Assembly: GCF_001528745.1 (NCBI RefSeq)
Contig: NZ_BCNS01000211.1
Location: forward strand, 1 to 64,000
DNA length: 64,000 nucleotides
Reading direction: 5' to 3'
From: Marinobacterium profundum
Lineage (GTDB): Bacteria; Pseudomonadota; Gammaproteobacteria; Pseudomonadales; Balneatricaceae
The translations under genes were made by a program, and so were the position numbers. The notes below the pieces were generated by a model, which saw only the letters and a program-made list of their open reading frames with translations, did no database searches and had not been told where the DNA came from. Below, piece by piece: positions 47,165 to 56,776 of the stretch (positions within the stretch are counted from its first letter, which is position 1; every line of letters starts with the position of its first letter).

Positions 47165-47578
47165 TTACTCGGCAGCAGCTTCTTCAGTAGCTTCAGCCGG
47201 TTTCTCTTCCTGCCTTTCTGGCCGGGAATCTTCACGACGCGGCTTGCGCTCTTCGCGGGATTCAGCAGCTTTGATCGGAGAAACTTCAGTGATCGCTTCT
47301 TTACGACGGATGAACATGTTACGCAGAACAGCATCGTTGTAACGGAACATGTTTTCCAGCTCGTCCAGAACTTCCTGGCTGCATTCTACGTTCATCAGAA
47401 TGTAGTGTGCCTTGTGAGCATTGTTGATTGGGTAAGCCAGCTGACGACGGCCCCAATCTTCCATACGGTGGATCTTGCCGTCAGCACCTTCGATAACGCC
47501 GGTGTAACGCTCAACCATCGCAGGAACCTGCTCGCTCTGGTTCGGGTGAACCAGAAATACGATTTCATAATGACGCAT
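47165..47578 (-). CDS. rpsF: 30S ribosomal protein S6
   Basis: A 137-residue protein: the S6 domain ([40 protein letters not shown]) followed by a Glu/Lys/Arg-rich tail ending EEAAAE. In Enterobacteria such acidic tails receive added glutamates; whether that occurs here is unknown. The start at 47578 has AAAGGAG seven bases ahead; upstream in-frame codons to 47671 are leader sequence. Confidence 0.97.
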   Translation of the reverse strand: MRHYEIVFLVHPNQSEQVPAMVERYTGVIEGADGKIHRMEDWGRRQLAYPINNAHKAHYILMNVECSQEVLDELENMFRYNDAVLRNMFIRRKEAITEVSPIKAAESREERKPRREDSRPERQEEKPAEATEEAAAE

Positions 47579-47682
47579 TGGAACTCCTTTCGGTTTTACA
47601 GCCTTCGACGAGCTATTGAACAGGACAAACCTGTGTATGCACGCGAAAGCAAGGAGGTTAATGAAGTACAAATGGACGCGAA

Positions 47683-47711
47683 ATTATACGCAGATTACAC
47701 AGCAGATGCAA
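47683..47711 (-). promoter_or_regulatory. Sigma-70 promoter of the rpsF operon
   Basis: On the minus strand TTGCAT (47711-47706), exactly 17 bases, then consensus TATAAT (47688-47683), about 105 bases upstream of rpsF. The long leader could carry S6:S18 autoregulation; I did not identify the structure. Confidence 0.75.
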
Positions 47712-47755
47712 TGCAGTCAGATAAAACCGAAGGCATGGGCTTCGGCTTCTCTGCT

Positions 47756-47804
<49 letters not shown>

Positions 47805-47809
47805 GAACC

Positions 47810-48226
47810 TTAAACGTCGAGTTCGACAATCTCGTAGCTGTGGCTCATCTTTACGCCGCCCTTCTCCAGCATCAGCGATACCGAGCAGTACTGCTCAGCC
47901 GACAGCTGTACCGCACGCTTGACGTGGGCTTCCTTGAGTTTGCGCCCCGTCACCACAAACTTGAGATGAATGGCGGTAAACACCGCGGGTACGGTATCGG
48001 CGCGCTCGGCGTCAATTTCCACCACACAGGCGGTAACATCCTGGCGACTCTTGCGCAGGATCGCCATCACATCGACGCTGCTGCAGCTGCCAAGGCTGGC
48101 CAGCAGCAGTTCCATTGGGCGCGGACCTTCTTTCAGATCCCTATCCACCATCACATCAAAACCGGAGCCTGTGGTCGCCTTGAAACGATCATCACCTGCC
48201 CACTGAACCTTGGCACTCATTGTCAT
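47810..48226 (-). CDS. OsmC family protein
   Basis: A 138-residue OsmC/YhfA-type protein. It has GPRPMELLLASLGSCSSVDVM with the redox Cys, and the second conserved Cys in QLSAEQYCSVSLML. Members reduce organic hydroperoxides or have unknown roles; this shorter YhfA-like type is less well characterised. It lies 16 bases after trpC and may be cotranscribed. Confidence 0.88.
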   Translation of the reverse strand: MTMSAKVQWAGDDRFKATTGSGFDVMVDRDLKEGPRPMELLLASLGSCSSVDVMAILRKSRQDVTACVVEIDAERADTVPAVFTAIHLKFVVTGRKLKEAHVKRAVQLSAEQYCSVSLMLEKGGVKMSHSYEIVELDV

Positions 48227-48241
48227 CTTTGCAGTTCCCTA

Positions 48242-49054
48242 TCAGTCAAACAGTTCAGCCAGCTTCAGACCCGGGTCTTCGGCACGCATAAAGGTTTCGC
48301 CCACCAGAAAGCTGTGCACGCCGTGCCCACGCATCAGTGCCACATCGGCAGGCCCGGTAATGGCGCTTTCGGTCACGACGATACGATCAGCCGGCACCTG
48401 ATCCAGCAGTTCGATAGTGTTGTTCAGCGACACCTCAAAGGTGTGCAAATTGCGGTTGTTGATGCCCACCAGACGGTTGCCCAGCCCCAGGGAGCGCTCG
48501 AGCTCTGCTCTGTCATGCACCTCCACCAGCACATCCATACCCAGCTCCAGCGCCAGGGCGTTCAGATCCGCCATCTGCTGATCCTGCAGTGCCGCCACAA
48601 TCAGCAGGATGCAGTCCGCCCCTATGGCCCGGGCTTCATATACCTGATAGGGATCGACAATAAAGTCCTTGCGGATCACCGGCAGACTGCAAGCCGCGCG
48701 AGCCTCTTGCAGGTAGGCTTCGCAGCCCTGAAAGTAATCGAGATCCGTCAGGACCGACAGGCAGCTGGCGCCACCACGCTCATAGGAGCGAGCAATATCG
48801 GCCGGCACAAAGGGATCACGCAACAACCCCTTGGACGGGCTGGCTTTCTTCACCTCGGCGATCACCGCCGAGCGGCCGGCGGCAATGCTGCGCGCCATGC
48901 TGTCAACAAAACCACGGGGATCAGTGGCGGAGCCCGCCTGGTCGGCAATGCGCGCCTTGAGATCGGCAATCGATACCTTCGCCGAACGCTCGCTGACTTC
49001 CTCGGCCTTGCGCGCCAGTATTTTCTTCAGAACCGTGGGTGTCTCGTTGCTCAT
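48242..49054 (-). CDS. trpC: Indole-3-glycerol phosphate synthase
   Basis: Converts CdRP to indole-3-glycerol phosphate in tryptophan synthesis. The 270-residue monofunctional TIM barrel has [16 protein letters not shown] with the phosphate-binding and catalytic Lys, [32 protein letters not shown] and the [12 protein letters not shown] phosphate site. The start overlaps the trpD stop by four bases. Confidence 0.96.
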   Translation of the reverse strand: MSNETPTVLKKILARKAEEVSERSAKVSIADLKARIADQAGSATDPRGFVDSMARSIAAGRSAVIAEVKKASPSKGLLRDPFVPADIARSYERGGASCLSVLTDLDYFQGCEAYLQEARAACSLPVIRKDFIVDPYQVYEARAIGADCILLIVAALQDQQMADLNALALELGMDVLVEVHDRAELERSLGLGNRLVGINNRNLHTFEVSLNNTIELLDQVPADRIVVTESAITGPADVALMRGHGVHSFLVGETFMRAEDPGLKLAELFD

Positions 49055-50094
49055 GCCTGCTCCTGCGCCAGCTGCTGACTAAAGGCTGCCAGTTGTTCCA
49101 TCTTTTCCAGCGCCGCACCGCTTTCCATTTGTTTACGTGCCACAACTACACCATCGGCCAGGGTTGCAGCCAAACCGGACAGGTAGATGGCCGCACCTGC
49201 ATTGAGCGCAATGATGTTGCCAGCCTTGCGCGCTGCGGTGTTGTTGGCGTTCTTGAAGGCATCCATGATCAGGCGCAAGGAGTCCGCCGAGCTGCTGACC
49301 TCAAGCCCGATCAGGCTCTGGCTCTCGATGCCGACATCTTCAGGCGTCAGGCTGTATTCGGTCACTACGCCGTCTTTCAGCTCCGCCACATGGGTATGGG
49401 TCGCCAGGCTGATCTCATCCAGTCCGTCGTGGGCGTGCACCACCATCACATGCTCGCCGCCGAGCTCTCGCATGACCTCGGCCATCGGGCGACACAGAGA
49501 GTCGCTGAAGACACCGATCAGCAGGCGTTTGACGCCGGCCGGGTTAGTCATGGGCCCGAGGATATTGAACAGAGTACGAATACCGAGCTGACGGCGTGGC
49601 CCTATGGCGTACTTCATGGCGCTGTGATGACTGGGTGCGAACATGAAGCCCACACCGACCTCCTCCACACAGCGCGCCACACCGGCGGCATTGAGGGTCA
49701 GATCGACGCCGCAGGCCTCCAGCAGATCGGCGCTGCCGCTGGAGGATGACACTGCCCGGTTGCCGTGTTTGGCCACACTGGCGCCTGCGGCGGCGGTAAC
49801 AAAGGCACTGGCGCTGGAAATATTGAACAGGTTGGCGCCATCGCCACCGGTGCCGACGATATCCACCAGGTGGCCCGCATTGATATGCACCGGTGTTGCC
49901 AGGTCACGCATGACCTGGGCTGCACCGGTAATCTCGTCGATGGATTCGCTCTTCATGCGCAGCGCCACCAGGAAACCCGCGATCTGGGCTTCAGTGCACT
50001 GTCCTGTCATCACCTGCTGCATGACTTCAGTCATTTCGCCACGCGTGAGATCCAGATGGTCGACCACCTTGGCGATCGCTTGTTGAATATTCAT
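49051..50094 (-). CDS. trpD: Anthranilate phosphoribosyltransferase
   Basis: Joins anthranilate to PRPP. The 347-residue protein has the PRPP motif [37 protein letters not shown], and the anthranilate-binding [14 protein letters not shown]. It draws on the same metabolite that AntABC destroys, so separate control of the two pathways is to be expected. A MITE-like repeat lies between it and trpG. Confidence 0.96.
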   Translation of the reverse strand: MNIQQAIAKVVDHLDLTRGEMTEVMQQVMTGQCTEAQIAGFLVALRMKSESIDEITGAAQVMRDLATPVHINAGHLVDIVGTGGDGANLFNISSASAFVTAAAGASVAKHGNRAVSSSSGSADLLEACGVDLTLNAAGVARCVEEVGVGFMFAPSHHSAMKYAIGPRRQLGIRTLFNILGPMTNPAGVKRLLIGVFSDSLCRPMAEVMRELGGEHVMVVHAHDGLDEISLATHTHVAELKDGVVTEYSLTPEDVGIESQSLIGLEVSSSADSLRLIMDAFKNANNTAARKAGNIIALNAGAAIYLSGLAATLADGVVVARKQMESGAALEKMEQLAAFSQQLAQEQA

Positions 50095-50107
50095 TGCCTC
50101 TCCTTAA

Positions 50108-50249
50108 GCAGGCTGCTGAAAAACTACCTGCATGGCCAATCCTGCGTTAAAAACCCGTTCAAAATCCTCATTTACACCGCGTAAACTGCGGTTTTTCACG
50201 GATTTTTGCCTTGTCTTGACTGCTTCGCCAACGTATTTCAACACCCTGC
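50108..50249. mobile_element. MITE-like repeat between trpD and trpG
   Basis: A 142-bp non-coding block with imperfect terminal inverted repeats: gcaggctgctgaaaaact at the left and the complement of gcagggtgttgaaatacg at the right. An internal stem (accgcgtaaactgcggt) is present. It differs in sequence from the 17-kb family. It fills the trpD-trpG gap, so the ribosome must restart after it. Confidence 0.7.
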
Positions 50250-50267
50250 AAGCATTCTGCCGGGTTG

Positions 50268-50864
50268 CTAGGCCGCCTGTGGACGGCGGCGCTTGAGAAA
50301 GTTGGCCAGCAGTTCATGTCCCTGTTGTGTCAAAATCGATTCGGGATGGAATTGCACACCTTCGATATCCAGGCTGCGGTGACGCACGCCCATGATTTCA
50401 TCGAGAGTGCCATCGTCATTCTGGGTCCAGGCGGTCACTTCCAGACAGTCGGGCAGAGACGCCTGTTCGATCACTAGCGAATGGTAGCGGGTCACTTCCA
50501 CCGGGTTGGCGAGGCCTGCAAAGACACCGCTGTCGTTGTGATACACCATTGAAGTCTTGCCGTGCATCACCTGTTTGGCGCGCACAATCTTGCCGCCAAA
50601 CGCCTGGCCAATGCTCTGATGGCCAAGGCAGATACCGAAGATAGGCAGCTTGCCGGCGAACTGCTCGATGGCCGGCACTGAAACCCCCGCCTCTTTGGGC
50701 GTACAGGGGCCAGGCGATATCACCAGCTGCTCCGGGTTCAGGGCTTCGATCTGCTCCAGGGTAATTTCGTCGTTGCGAAATACCCGAACATCAGCGCCCA
50801 GCTCACCCAGATACTGCACGACGTTGTAGGTAAAGCTGTCGTAATTGTCGATCATCAGCAGCAT
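50268..50864 (-). CDS. trpG: Anthranilate synthase glutamine amidotransferase component
   Basis: Supplies ammonia from glutamine to TrpE (not in this window). The 198-residue class I amidotransferase starts [20 protein letters not shown]. It has Cys79 in GICLGHQ and His173/Glu175 in FHPES. It may also serve PabB, as TrpG/PabA is shared in many bacteria. It is the first gene of trpGDC; the start at 50864 matches the family (15 extra upstream codons rejected). Confidence 0.94.
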   Translation of the reverse strand: MLLMIDNYDSFTYNVVQYLGELGADVRVFRNDEITLEQIEALNPEQLVISPGPCTPKEAGVSVPAIEQFAGKLPIFGICLGHQSIGQAFGGKIVRAKQVMHGKTSMVYHNDSGVFAGLANPVEVTRYHSLVIEQASLPDCLEVTAWTQNDDGTLDEIMGVRHRSLDIEGVQFHPESILTQQGHELLANFLKRRRPQAA

Positions 50865-51075
50865 ATAGCACCCAATCTGTTGATACTTATAAAGCCTTAA
50901 TTCGTCCAATCCGAGGCAATTTCATTGCCTGCGAATCAAAAGCGCCATTGTGCGCCTACGCCGAACCCGACGGCAAATAATACACGACTTCGCAGGCTTT
51001 TCCTCTTGCTGGCATTGGGAAAGCTATTACAGTCACCGGGGTACAGCTACACTGCCTGCACATCAGGAGCCCGAC

Positions 51076-52176
51076 ATGAAACTATTCACCTGCCAGCATT
51101 GCAGCCAGACCCTCTACTTCGATAATTTCAGCTGCATTCGCTGCCAGCACGAACTCGGCTTCCTGCCGGATAAAATGGTGCTCTCGGCATTGCAGGCCCA
51201 CGGTGATCGCTGGGTTGCCGTCGATGCCAAACCCGATGAGGCCGGTTATCGCAAGTGCCTTAACTACAGCAAACACAACCTGTGCAACTGGATGATCGCG
51301 GACAGCGATCCCTGCAAGTACTGCGTGGCCTGCCGCCTGACCCAGACCATTCCTGACCTAAAAGTCGAGGGAAACAAGACCCTCTGGCACCGACTGGAGG
51401 CGGAAAAGCGCCGACTGGTATTCAGCCTTATGCGCCTCGACCTGCCACTGGAGCCCAAGCCCGAACCCGATGCCGAGGGGCTGGCGTTTGCCTTTCTGGC
51501 GGATGATCTGAGCAAGGCGTTTCATGAAGACGACGAGCGCGTAATGACCGGTCATGCCGCTGGTCTGATTACGCTGAATATTGCCGAGGCCGACGATGCC
51601 ATCCGCGAAGACATGCGCCAGCAGATGGCTGAACCCTACCGCACCCTGCTGGGTCATTTCCGCCACGAGTCGGGCCACTATTACTGGGACAGGCTGGTAA
51701 TGGACAGCGACTGGCTGGAGCCTTTTCGAACCCTGTTTGGCGACGAGACGCAGGACTATCAGAAATCCCTGCAGAATCATTACAAGAAAGGCGCCCCCGC
51801 CGACTGGCAAAACAGCTTCGTCAGCACCTATGCCAGCAGCCATCCCTGGGAAGACTGGGCTGAAACCTGGGCTCACTACCTGCATATTGCCGACACCCTG
51901 GAAACCGCCCGCGCCTTTGGCCTGAGGGTCAAACCCCGGGTGGAAGAAGCTGAAGAACTGAGTACAGGCGTGCCCTTCGATCCCTATCGCAGCAAGAATT
52001 TCGAACCCTTGATAGAGCAGTGGTTGCCGGTCACCTATGCTCTTAACAGCCTGAATCAAAGCATGGGGCAGCCCGACCTCTACCCTTTCATACTGGCGCC
52101 GCTGGCTATGGAAAAGCTGTCCTTCGTGCACCAGATCATTCTTCATCAGCGCGAGCAAAAAGCGCAGCCGGCTTAG
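51076..52176 (+). CDS. Putative zinc-binding metallopeptidase with zinc-ribbon
   Basis: A 366-residue protein. The N-terminus is a zinc-ribbon with Cys pairs CQHC and CIRC, and further CKYCVAC at 80-86. The central motif HESGH (residues 197-201) is a gluzincin-type active site. Matches the family of putative zinc-binding metallopeptidases (DUF2248 type) common in proteobacteria; substrate unknown. The start at 51076 gives the intact ribbon; 42 upstream codons open to 50950 are non-homologous leader. Monocistronic, divergent from trpG. Confidence 0.85.
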   Translation: MKLFTCQHCSQTLYFDNFSCIRCQHELGFLPDKMVLSALQAHGDRWVAVDAKPDEAGYRKCLNYSKHNLCNWMIADSDPCKYCVACRLTQTIPDLKVEGNKTLWHRLEAEKRRLVFSLMRLDLPLEPKPEPDAEGLAFAFLADDLSKAFHEDDERVMTGHAAGLITLNIAEADDAIREDMRQQMAEPYRTLLGHFRHESGHYYWDRLVMDSDWLEPFRTLFGDETQDYQKSLQNHYKKGAPADWQNSFVSTYASSHPWEDWAETWAHYLHIADTLETARAFGLRVKPRVEEAEELSTGVPFDPYRSKNFEPLIEQWLPVTYALNSLNQSMGQPDLYPFILAPLAMEKLSFVHQIILHQREQKAQPA

Positions 52177-52638
52177 GCTGAGCTTTTACTCCGCAGCGGG
52201 TTCACTCTTTTATCGGAGACGTCAAGGCGCTGACCTGGCCTGTGATTCGTGATTAGAGCTTTCAGCCGTAAGCTTACGGCTGAAAGCTGCCGGTTTACCA
52301 ATTACCGGTACCGCGCTCACCTCGATGGGTTTCGCTAAGCTCCACCGCATCCATCAAGGCCAGGTAGCCTGGAATGAGTTTACGAATTCCGGGAAATGAG
52401 CCCCAGGCGAATTTCGAGGATATACGGGCGAATTCTCTTTCCACTCCCCCCTTTCACCTTATCTGGAAGCGCGGGCCGCTCGCCCCTTCCACCACTTCAT
52501 AGGCCCCCGCCGGGCAGAAGCGCTGTGCAGGCTCCGCCCAGGTGGGCAGTAGTGATCACAGAAGGGGCATTGCTTGTCGTAAATAAGGACTATTTCAGAC
52601 ACTTTGATCTCAGCTGAAAGCTCAAGAGCCCTATCGCC
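52177..52638. repeat. Gene-poor gap with a perfect 32-bp palindrome
   Basis: The sequence at 52257-52288 is a perfect palindrome (agctttcagccgtaag and its complement), long enough to extrude a cruciform or act as a two-way terminator between convergent genes. Its core contains the GCCGTAAGC motif also seen in the heptamer array at 47.76 kb. The rest has no convincing gene apart from a probable gene relic at 52459-52602. Confidence 0.8.
52459..52602 (-). pseudogene. Possible relic of a DCC-type thiol-disulfide protein gene
   Basis: Reading from a GTG at 52602, 47 codons give SEIVLIYDKQCPFCDHYCPP and then low-complexity Arg/Gly-rich sequence to a stop. The opening (beta strand, YDxxCPFC) resembles the start of DCC-family (DUF393) proteins, which are about 120 residues. 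The rest of the domain is not recognisable, so this is a truncated or frameshifted remnant at best. Confidence 0.35.
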
Positions 52639-55600
52639 TCAAGCCGCCAGCTGATTGACTAGGCAGCTCATCATCGCCAGATGCTGACCGGTTTGTGCTT
52701 TAGCTTCAGCGACGCTGTCCCGCAGCTCACCAAGCGTGGCGCAACTTTCGATCAGGTCAGCAAATTCGCCCTCACCGCCACAGGCGCCGCTGGACTGCAG
52801 CAGCGCCAGCACCCGGCGCCGCACGGCGGCATCCAGTGTCTCGCTGAGCTGCTGTTTGCTTTTGCGCTGCCATTTGTCGAACGCCGGCAAGCTATCCAGG
52901 GCAAGGCGCAGCCAGAACAGATCCAGAGACTCGTTAAGGCAGAACCAGGCGCTGGCAGCCACTGGCACTTCGCATCCAGCCTGCTGGGCGATGGCGGCGA
53001 TATCAAAGCCAAAATACAGCCGTTCAAGCTCAGCGACCCTGGATTCCAGCAACGCATGACCCCCCTGCGCCGCTACATCCGTGACGGGCATACGCCCACG
53101 GGTGTCGTCAATGGCCTGGCGGAAACGCGTCGCGATCACCGTTGTCGGCTGCGACCAGTCCGCATGCTTGAGCAGCCAGTGGGTCGCCCGCTCCACCGGA
53201 TGATGCATCCGCAGCTGCAGACCCATCTGCTGCTGATTGCTGATGCTGATATCGAGCGCATCTATATCCCGCGCCAGATCGCCGATGCCCAGGGCCTCGC
53301 GCGCCACCGTATAGGAACGAATCCAGCGGGCGCAATCGGTTTTAACCTCTTCCAGCAACAGCAGACAGAAGCTTGACCCCATGCGATTGATGACCTGGTT
53401 AGTCAGCTGGGCGGCGAGTATTTCCTTGCGTAGCGGGTGGCTTTCGATATAGTCGCGGTAATTATCCCGCAACAGGGCCGGGAAATACTGCAACAGGGAT
53501 TCGGCAATGATGGGGTCGTCGATCAGGTCGGTGTCAATAAGCTTTTCGAACAGCCGGCTCTTGCTGTAGGCCAGCAGCACCGCAATTTCCGGCCGGCTCA
53601 GGCCTTCCTGACGGGCGATGCGCTCGGCAATTTCAGTTTCGTCCGGCAAACATTCAAGCTGGCGATCCAGCCGCCCTTCGCGCTCCAGCAGCTGAATCAG
53701 CTGACCGTGTTTGGCGATAAAGGCCGGTGCTGTCTGGCTGGATTGGCTCAGCATCTTGCTCTGGCCGTAGTTGTTGCGCAGCACCAGCGCCGCCACCTCA
53801 TCGGTCATGGCATGCAACAGCTCATCCCGCGCCGGCGCCGTCATGGCCCCTGCCCGCACCCGCTGATCCAGCAGGATCTTGATATTGACCTCATGATCGG
53901 AGCAGTCGACCCCGGCCGAGTTGTCGATAGCATCGGTATTGATCAGGCCGCCACGGCGGGCGAACTCGATACGGGCGCGCTGGGTCAGCCCCAGATTGCC
54001 GCCCTCTACCAGCACCCGGGCCCGCAGCTCGGTGGCGGCAACGCGCAGGCCGTCGTTGATGCGATCCCCCACATCGAGGTCATCCTCGTCGCTGGCGCGC
54101 ACATAGGTGCCAACGCCGCCATTCCACAGCAGATCCACAGGTGCTCGCAGGAGCGCCGCGATGAGCGCGTCGGGCGAAAGGTACTCAATTTCATCGCTGA
54201 TACCCAGGACCTGCTTCATGGGCAGGCTCAGGGGGATTTTCTTGCTCTGGCGGGAGAATACCCCGCCGCCTGCGGATATCAGCGCCGGATCATAGTCGCT
54301 CCAGGCTGAGCCTTGAAGAACAAACAACCGCTGCCGCTCGTCAAAGGAGGTCGCTGGGTCGGGCGTCGGATCGACGAAGATATGCCGATGGTTAAAGGCT
54401 CCCAGCAGACGAATCTGATTCGACAACAGCATGCCGTTGCCGAACACATCACCGGACATGTCACCGATCCCCACAACGCTGAACGCCTGACGCTGGGTAT
54501 CCAGCCCCAGCTCGCGAAACAGCCGCCTTGTGGACTCCCAGGCACCGCGGGCAGTAATTCCCATTTTCTTGTGGTCGTAGCCCTTGGAGCCACCGGAGGC
54601 AAAGGCATCACCAAGCCAGAAGTCGTACTCGGCGGCGATGCCATTGGCCAGGTCGGAAAAAGTGGCCGTACCCTTGTCGGCGGCAACGACCAGGTAGCTA
54701 TCATCAGCGTCGTAGCGCACCAGGTGCTGAGGAGGCACCACCTGGCCATCGACACGGTTGTCGGTCAGATCCAGCAGGCCGCGGATGAAGGCTGAATAGG
54801 CCAGGCGCACCCGAGCTGCACGCAGTGCCGGTTCTGTCTCCGTACCCAGCGCCTTGCAGACAAAACCGCCTTTGGCGCCGGTGGGCACGATAACCGCGTT
54901 TTTCACCATCTGCGCCTTGGCCAGTCCCAGCACCTCGGTACGATAGTCCTCCATCCGCTCGGACCAGCGCAGGCCGCCCCGCGCCACCTTGCCACCGCGC
55001 AGGTGAACGCCCTCGACAGCGGAGCCAAAGACGAAGATTTCGAAGGCCGGCACGGGCTTGGGCATATTGCGGATATGTCCCGGCAACAGCTTGAACGCCA
55101 GGCAACGCTGCGGATCGGCCCAAACAGCGGGATTGAAAAAATTACTGCGCACAGTGGCACAGATCACATCCACAAAGGCATTGAAAATACGGTCGTCGTC
55201 CACCGAGTCCACACCATCAATCTGGTCCAGCAACGCCCGGTGCGCATTATCAAGATCACTCTCGCTGCCCTGGGCAGCAGGGTCGAACTTCAGGTAAAAA
55301 TATTCCACCATGGCGCGGGCCAGCTGCGGATAACGGCACAGTGCTCCCTGCATGTAGGCCTGGCTGAAGGGCAGCTTGATCTGCAGAAGGTAGCGGGCCA
55401 GGGCGCGCAGCAGAATACAGCCACGCAAATCCAGCGCACAGAGGGTAATCAGGTTGTTGAAGCCATCGTTGTCCACCTCCTCCCGAGAGACTGCCAGCAG
55501 CGTCTGACTAAACTGCTGCTGCATCGCTGGACTCTCTAACAATAGTGCACTGCGGGGCTGCAGGCTCAGCTCAATCACCCAGTCGCCATGCTGCTGCATG

Positions 55601-55794
55601 CTGGCGGAGCTAATGACATCAACCCCCAGGTTTTCGACGATGGGCAGCAGCGTCGACAGGGTCATAGGCGCCCCCTGCCCCGCAACCGCTAGCCTCAGGT
55701 TTTGCTCGCCCGGCGTAAGGGCCAGGAACTGACTGCGGACGATGCGCGCAGGCGCGGGCATCTGAGATGTGCTGGCATCCATAGGTATTTTCAT
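52639..55794 (-). CDS. NAD-specific glutamate dehydrogenase, short form
   Basis: Oxidatively deaminates glutamate to 2-oxoglutarate with NAD+. The 1051-residue protein matches the catalytic and C-terminal parts of the 180-kDa bacterial NAD-GDH (ARGGLRWSERMEDYRTEVLG at 271-290, PTGAKGGFV with Lys308, GIGDMSGDVFGNGMLLS, ELRARVLVEGGNLGLTQRAR). It lacks about 550 N-terminal residues of that family (usual length about 1600). Only some 250 residues precede the catalytic core. The intact frame, a good ribosome binding site (GGGGCAGAGC) at 55794 and the adjacent pxpC gene argue that the short form is genuine. It is the last gene of the 5-oxoproline operon. Confidence 0.9.
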   Translation of the reverse strand: MKIPMDASTSQMPAPARIVRSQFLALTPGEQNLRLAVAGQGAPMTLSTLLPIVENLGVDVISSASMQQHGDWVIELSLQPRSALLLESPAMQQQFSQTLLAVSREEVDNDGFNNLITLCALDLRGCILLRALARYLLQIKLPFSQAYMQGALCRYPQLARAMVEYFYLKFDPAAQGSESDLDNAHRALLDQIDGVDSVDDDRIFNAFVDVICATVRSNFFNPAVWADPQRCLAFKLLPGHIRNMPKPVPAFEIFVFGSAVEGVHLRGGKVARGGLRWSERMEDYRTEVLGLAKAQMVKNAVIVPTGAKGGFVCKALGTETEPALRAARVRLAYSAFIRGLLDLTDNRVDGQVVPPQHLVRYDADDSYLVVAADKGTATFSDLANGIAAEYDFWLGDAFASGGSKGYDHKKMGITARGAWESTRRLFRELGLDTQRQAFSVVGIGDMSGDVFGNGMLLSNQIRLLGAFNHRHIFVDPTPDPATSFDERQRLFVLQGSAWSDYDPALISAGGGVFSRQSKKIPLSLPMKQVLGISDEIEYLSPDALIAALLRAPVDLLWNGGVGTYVRASDEDDLDVGDRINDGLRVAATELRARVLVEGGNLGLTQRARIEFARRGGLINTDAIDNSAGVDCSDHEVNIKILLDQRVRAGAMTAPARDELLHAMTDEVAALVLRNNYGQSKMLSQSSQTAPAFIAKHGQLIQLLEREGRLDRQLECLPDETEIAERIARQEGLSRPEIAVLLAYSKSRLFEKLIDTDLIDDPIIAESLLQYFPALLRDNYRDYIESHPLRKEILAAQLTNQVINRMGSSFCLLLLEEVKTDCARWIRSYTVAREALGIGDLARDIDALDISISNQQQMGLQLRMHHPVERATHWLLKHADWSQPTTVIATRFRQAIDDTRGRMPVTDVAAQGGHALLESRVAELERLYFGFDIAAIAQQAGCEVPVAASAWFCLNESLDLFWLRLALDSLPAFDKWQRKSKQQLSETLDAAVRRRVLALLQSSGACGGEGEFADLIESCATLGELRDSVAEAKAQTGQHLAMMSCLVNQLAA

Positions 55795-55855
55795 GCTCTG
55801 CCCCAATAATATTCAGGCGTTAAGGACGGCGTCAGGAGGTAAAGCTATTCAGACA

Positions 55856-56776
55856 TCAAAGCCCGAAGTTGTGATTGAAGATCATGCGCTGGGCTTCGGC
55901 CTCGGAAACATCCATGGGGCGAAAACGCACCCGGGCACCGGGCCCGCGCTGGGCCAGCTGAGCAGCCCCCAGGGCGCTGATACAGCCGATTTTCGGGTAG
56001 CCGCCGATGGTCTGGCGATCCCGTAGCAGCACTATGGGCTGGCCATCACTGGGAATCTGGATGGCACCAAAGGCGATGCCTTCGGAGATGATGCCGTTGC
56101 GCCTGGGTTGAATCGCATCGCCGCTGAGTCTGTAACCCATGCGGTCCATGTTCTGGCTCACCTTATAGCTGGCGGAAAAGAACTTGGTGCGCTGCACTAT
56201 ATCGAATTCATCGTGCTGATAACCCGGCATCACACCCAGTTCCAGCGGGCTGTCGTAGTCCGGAATGGCCCAGCCAGGCACCCGGGCGTCGATCGCCGTG
56301 CGGCTTGGTTCAAAGCGCAGGATATCCCCGACCTTGAGCTTGGCCCCATCACCAGCAACACCGCCCAAGCCTTCGCGGAAAACGGTGGCGCAACTGCCCA
56401 GGCGCGCTTCGGCCTGAAAGCCGCCGAGCACCGCCAGATAGGCGCGCAGCCCGGTTATCGGGGTCGCGAAAGCGATCTCGTCGCCTTTGCGCACCCTCCG
56501 CGTGCACCAGGGCGCCAGCGGCTCACCGTTGATACGCGCCCCCAGATCAGCGCCCGTCAGGGCGATGCAGGTATCGGCCAGGCAGCGCAGCTGCAACAGA
56601 CCATAGGTAATTTCCAGCTGCGCCGTGCCCGGTGCATTGCCCAGAATATGATTAGCCCAGACAAAGGCATGTTCATCCAGCGGACCACCGGTGGTGACCC
56701 CCAGATGCTGATAGCCAAAACGGCCGTCATCCTGCAACAGACTTAGAATGCCCGGATTGATAACCTCAAAGCTCAT
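55856..56776 (-). CDS. pxpC: 5-oxoprolinase subunit PxpC
   Basis: A 306-residue PxpC (KipA/AHS2) subunit of ATP-dependent 5-oxoprolinase, which opens pyroglutamate to glutamate with PxpA and PxpB. It starts MSFEVINPGILSLLQDDGRF and shows GYQHLGVTTGGPLDEHAFVW, YSPLELGV-type PDYDSPLELGVMPGYQHDEF and YRLSGDAIQPRRNGIISEG. It overlaps pxpB by 11 bases. Confidence 0.94.
   Translation of the reverse strand: MSFEVINPGILSLLQDDGRFGYQHLGVTTGGPLDEHAFVWANHILGNAPGTAQLEITYGLLQLRCLADTCIALTGADLGARINGEPLAPWCTRRVRKGDEIAFATPITGLRAYLAVLGGFQAEARLGSCATVFREGLGGVAGDGAKLKVGDILRFEPSRTAIDARVPGWAIPDYDSPLELGVMPGYQHDEFDIVQRTKFFSASYKVSQNMDRMGYRLSGDAIQPRRNGIISEGIAFGAIQIPSDGQPIVLLRDRQTIGGYPKIGCISALGAAQLAQRGPGARVRFRPMDVSEAEAQRMIFNHNFGL

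Noticed and set aside
52396-52617. 73-codon plus-strand frame in the gap before the GDH gene
   Set aside because: Proline/arginine-rich, no ribosome binding site, and overlaps the better-supported minus-strand relic.
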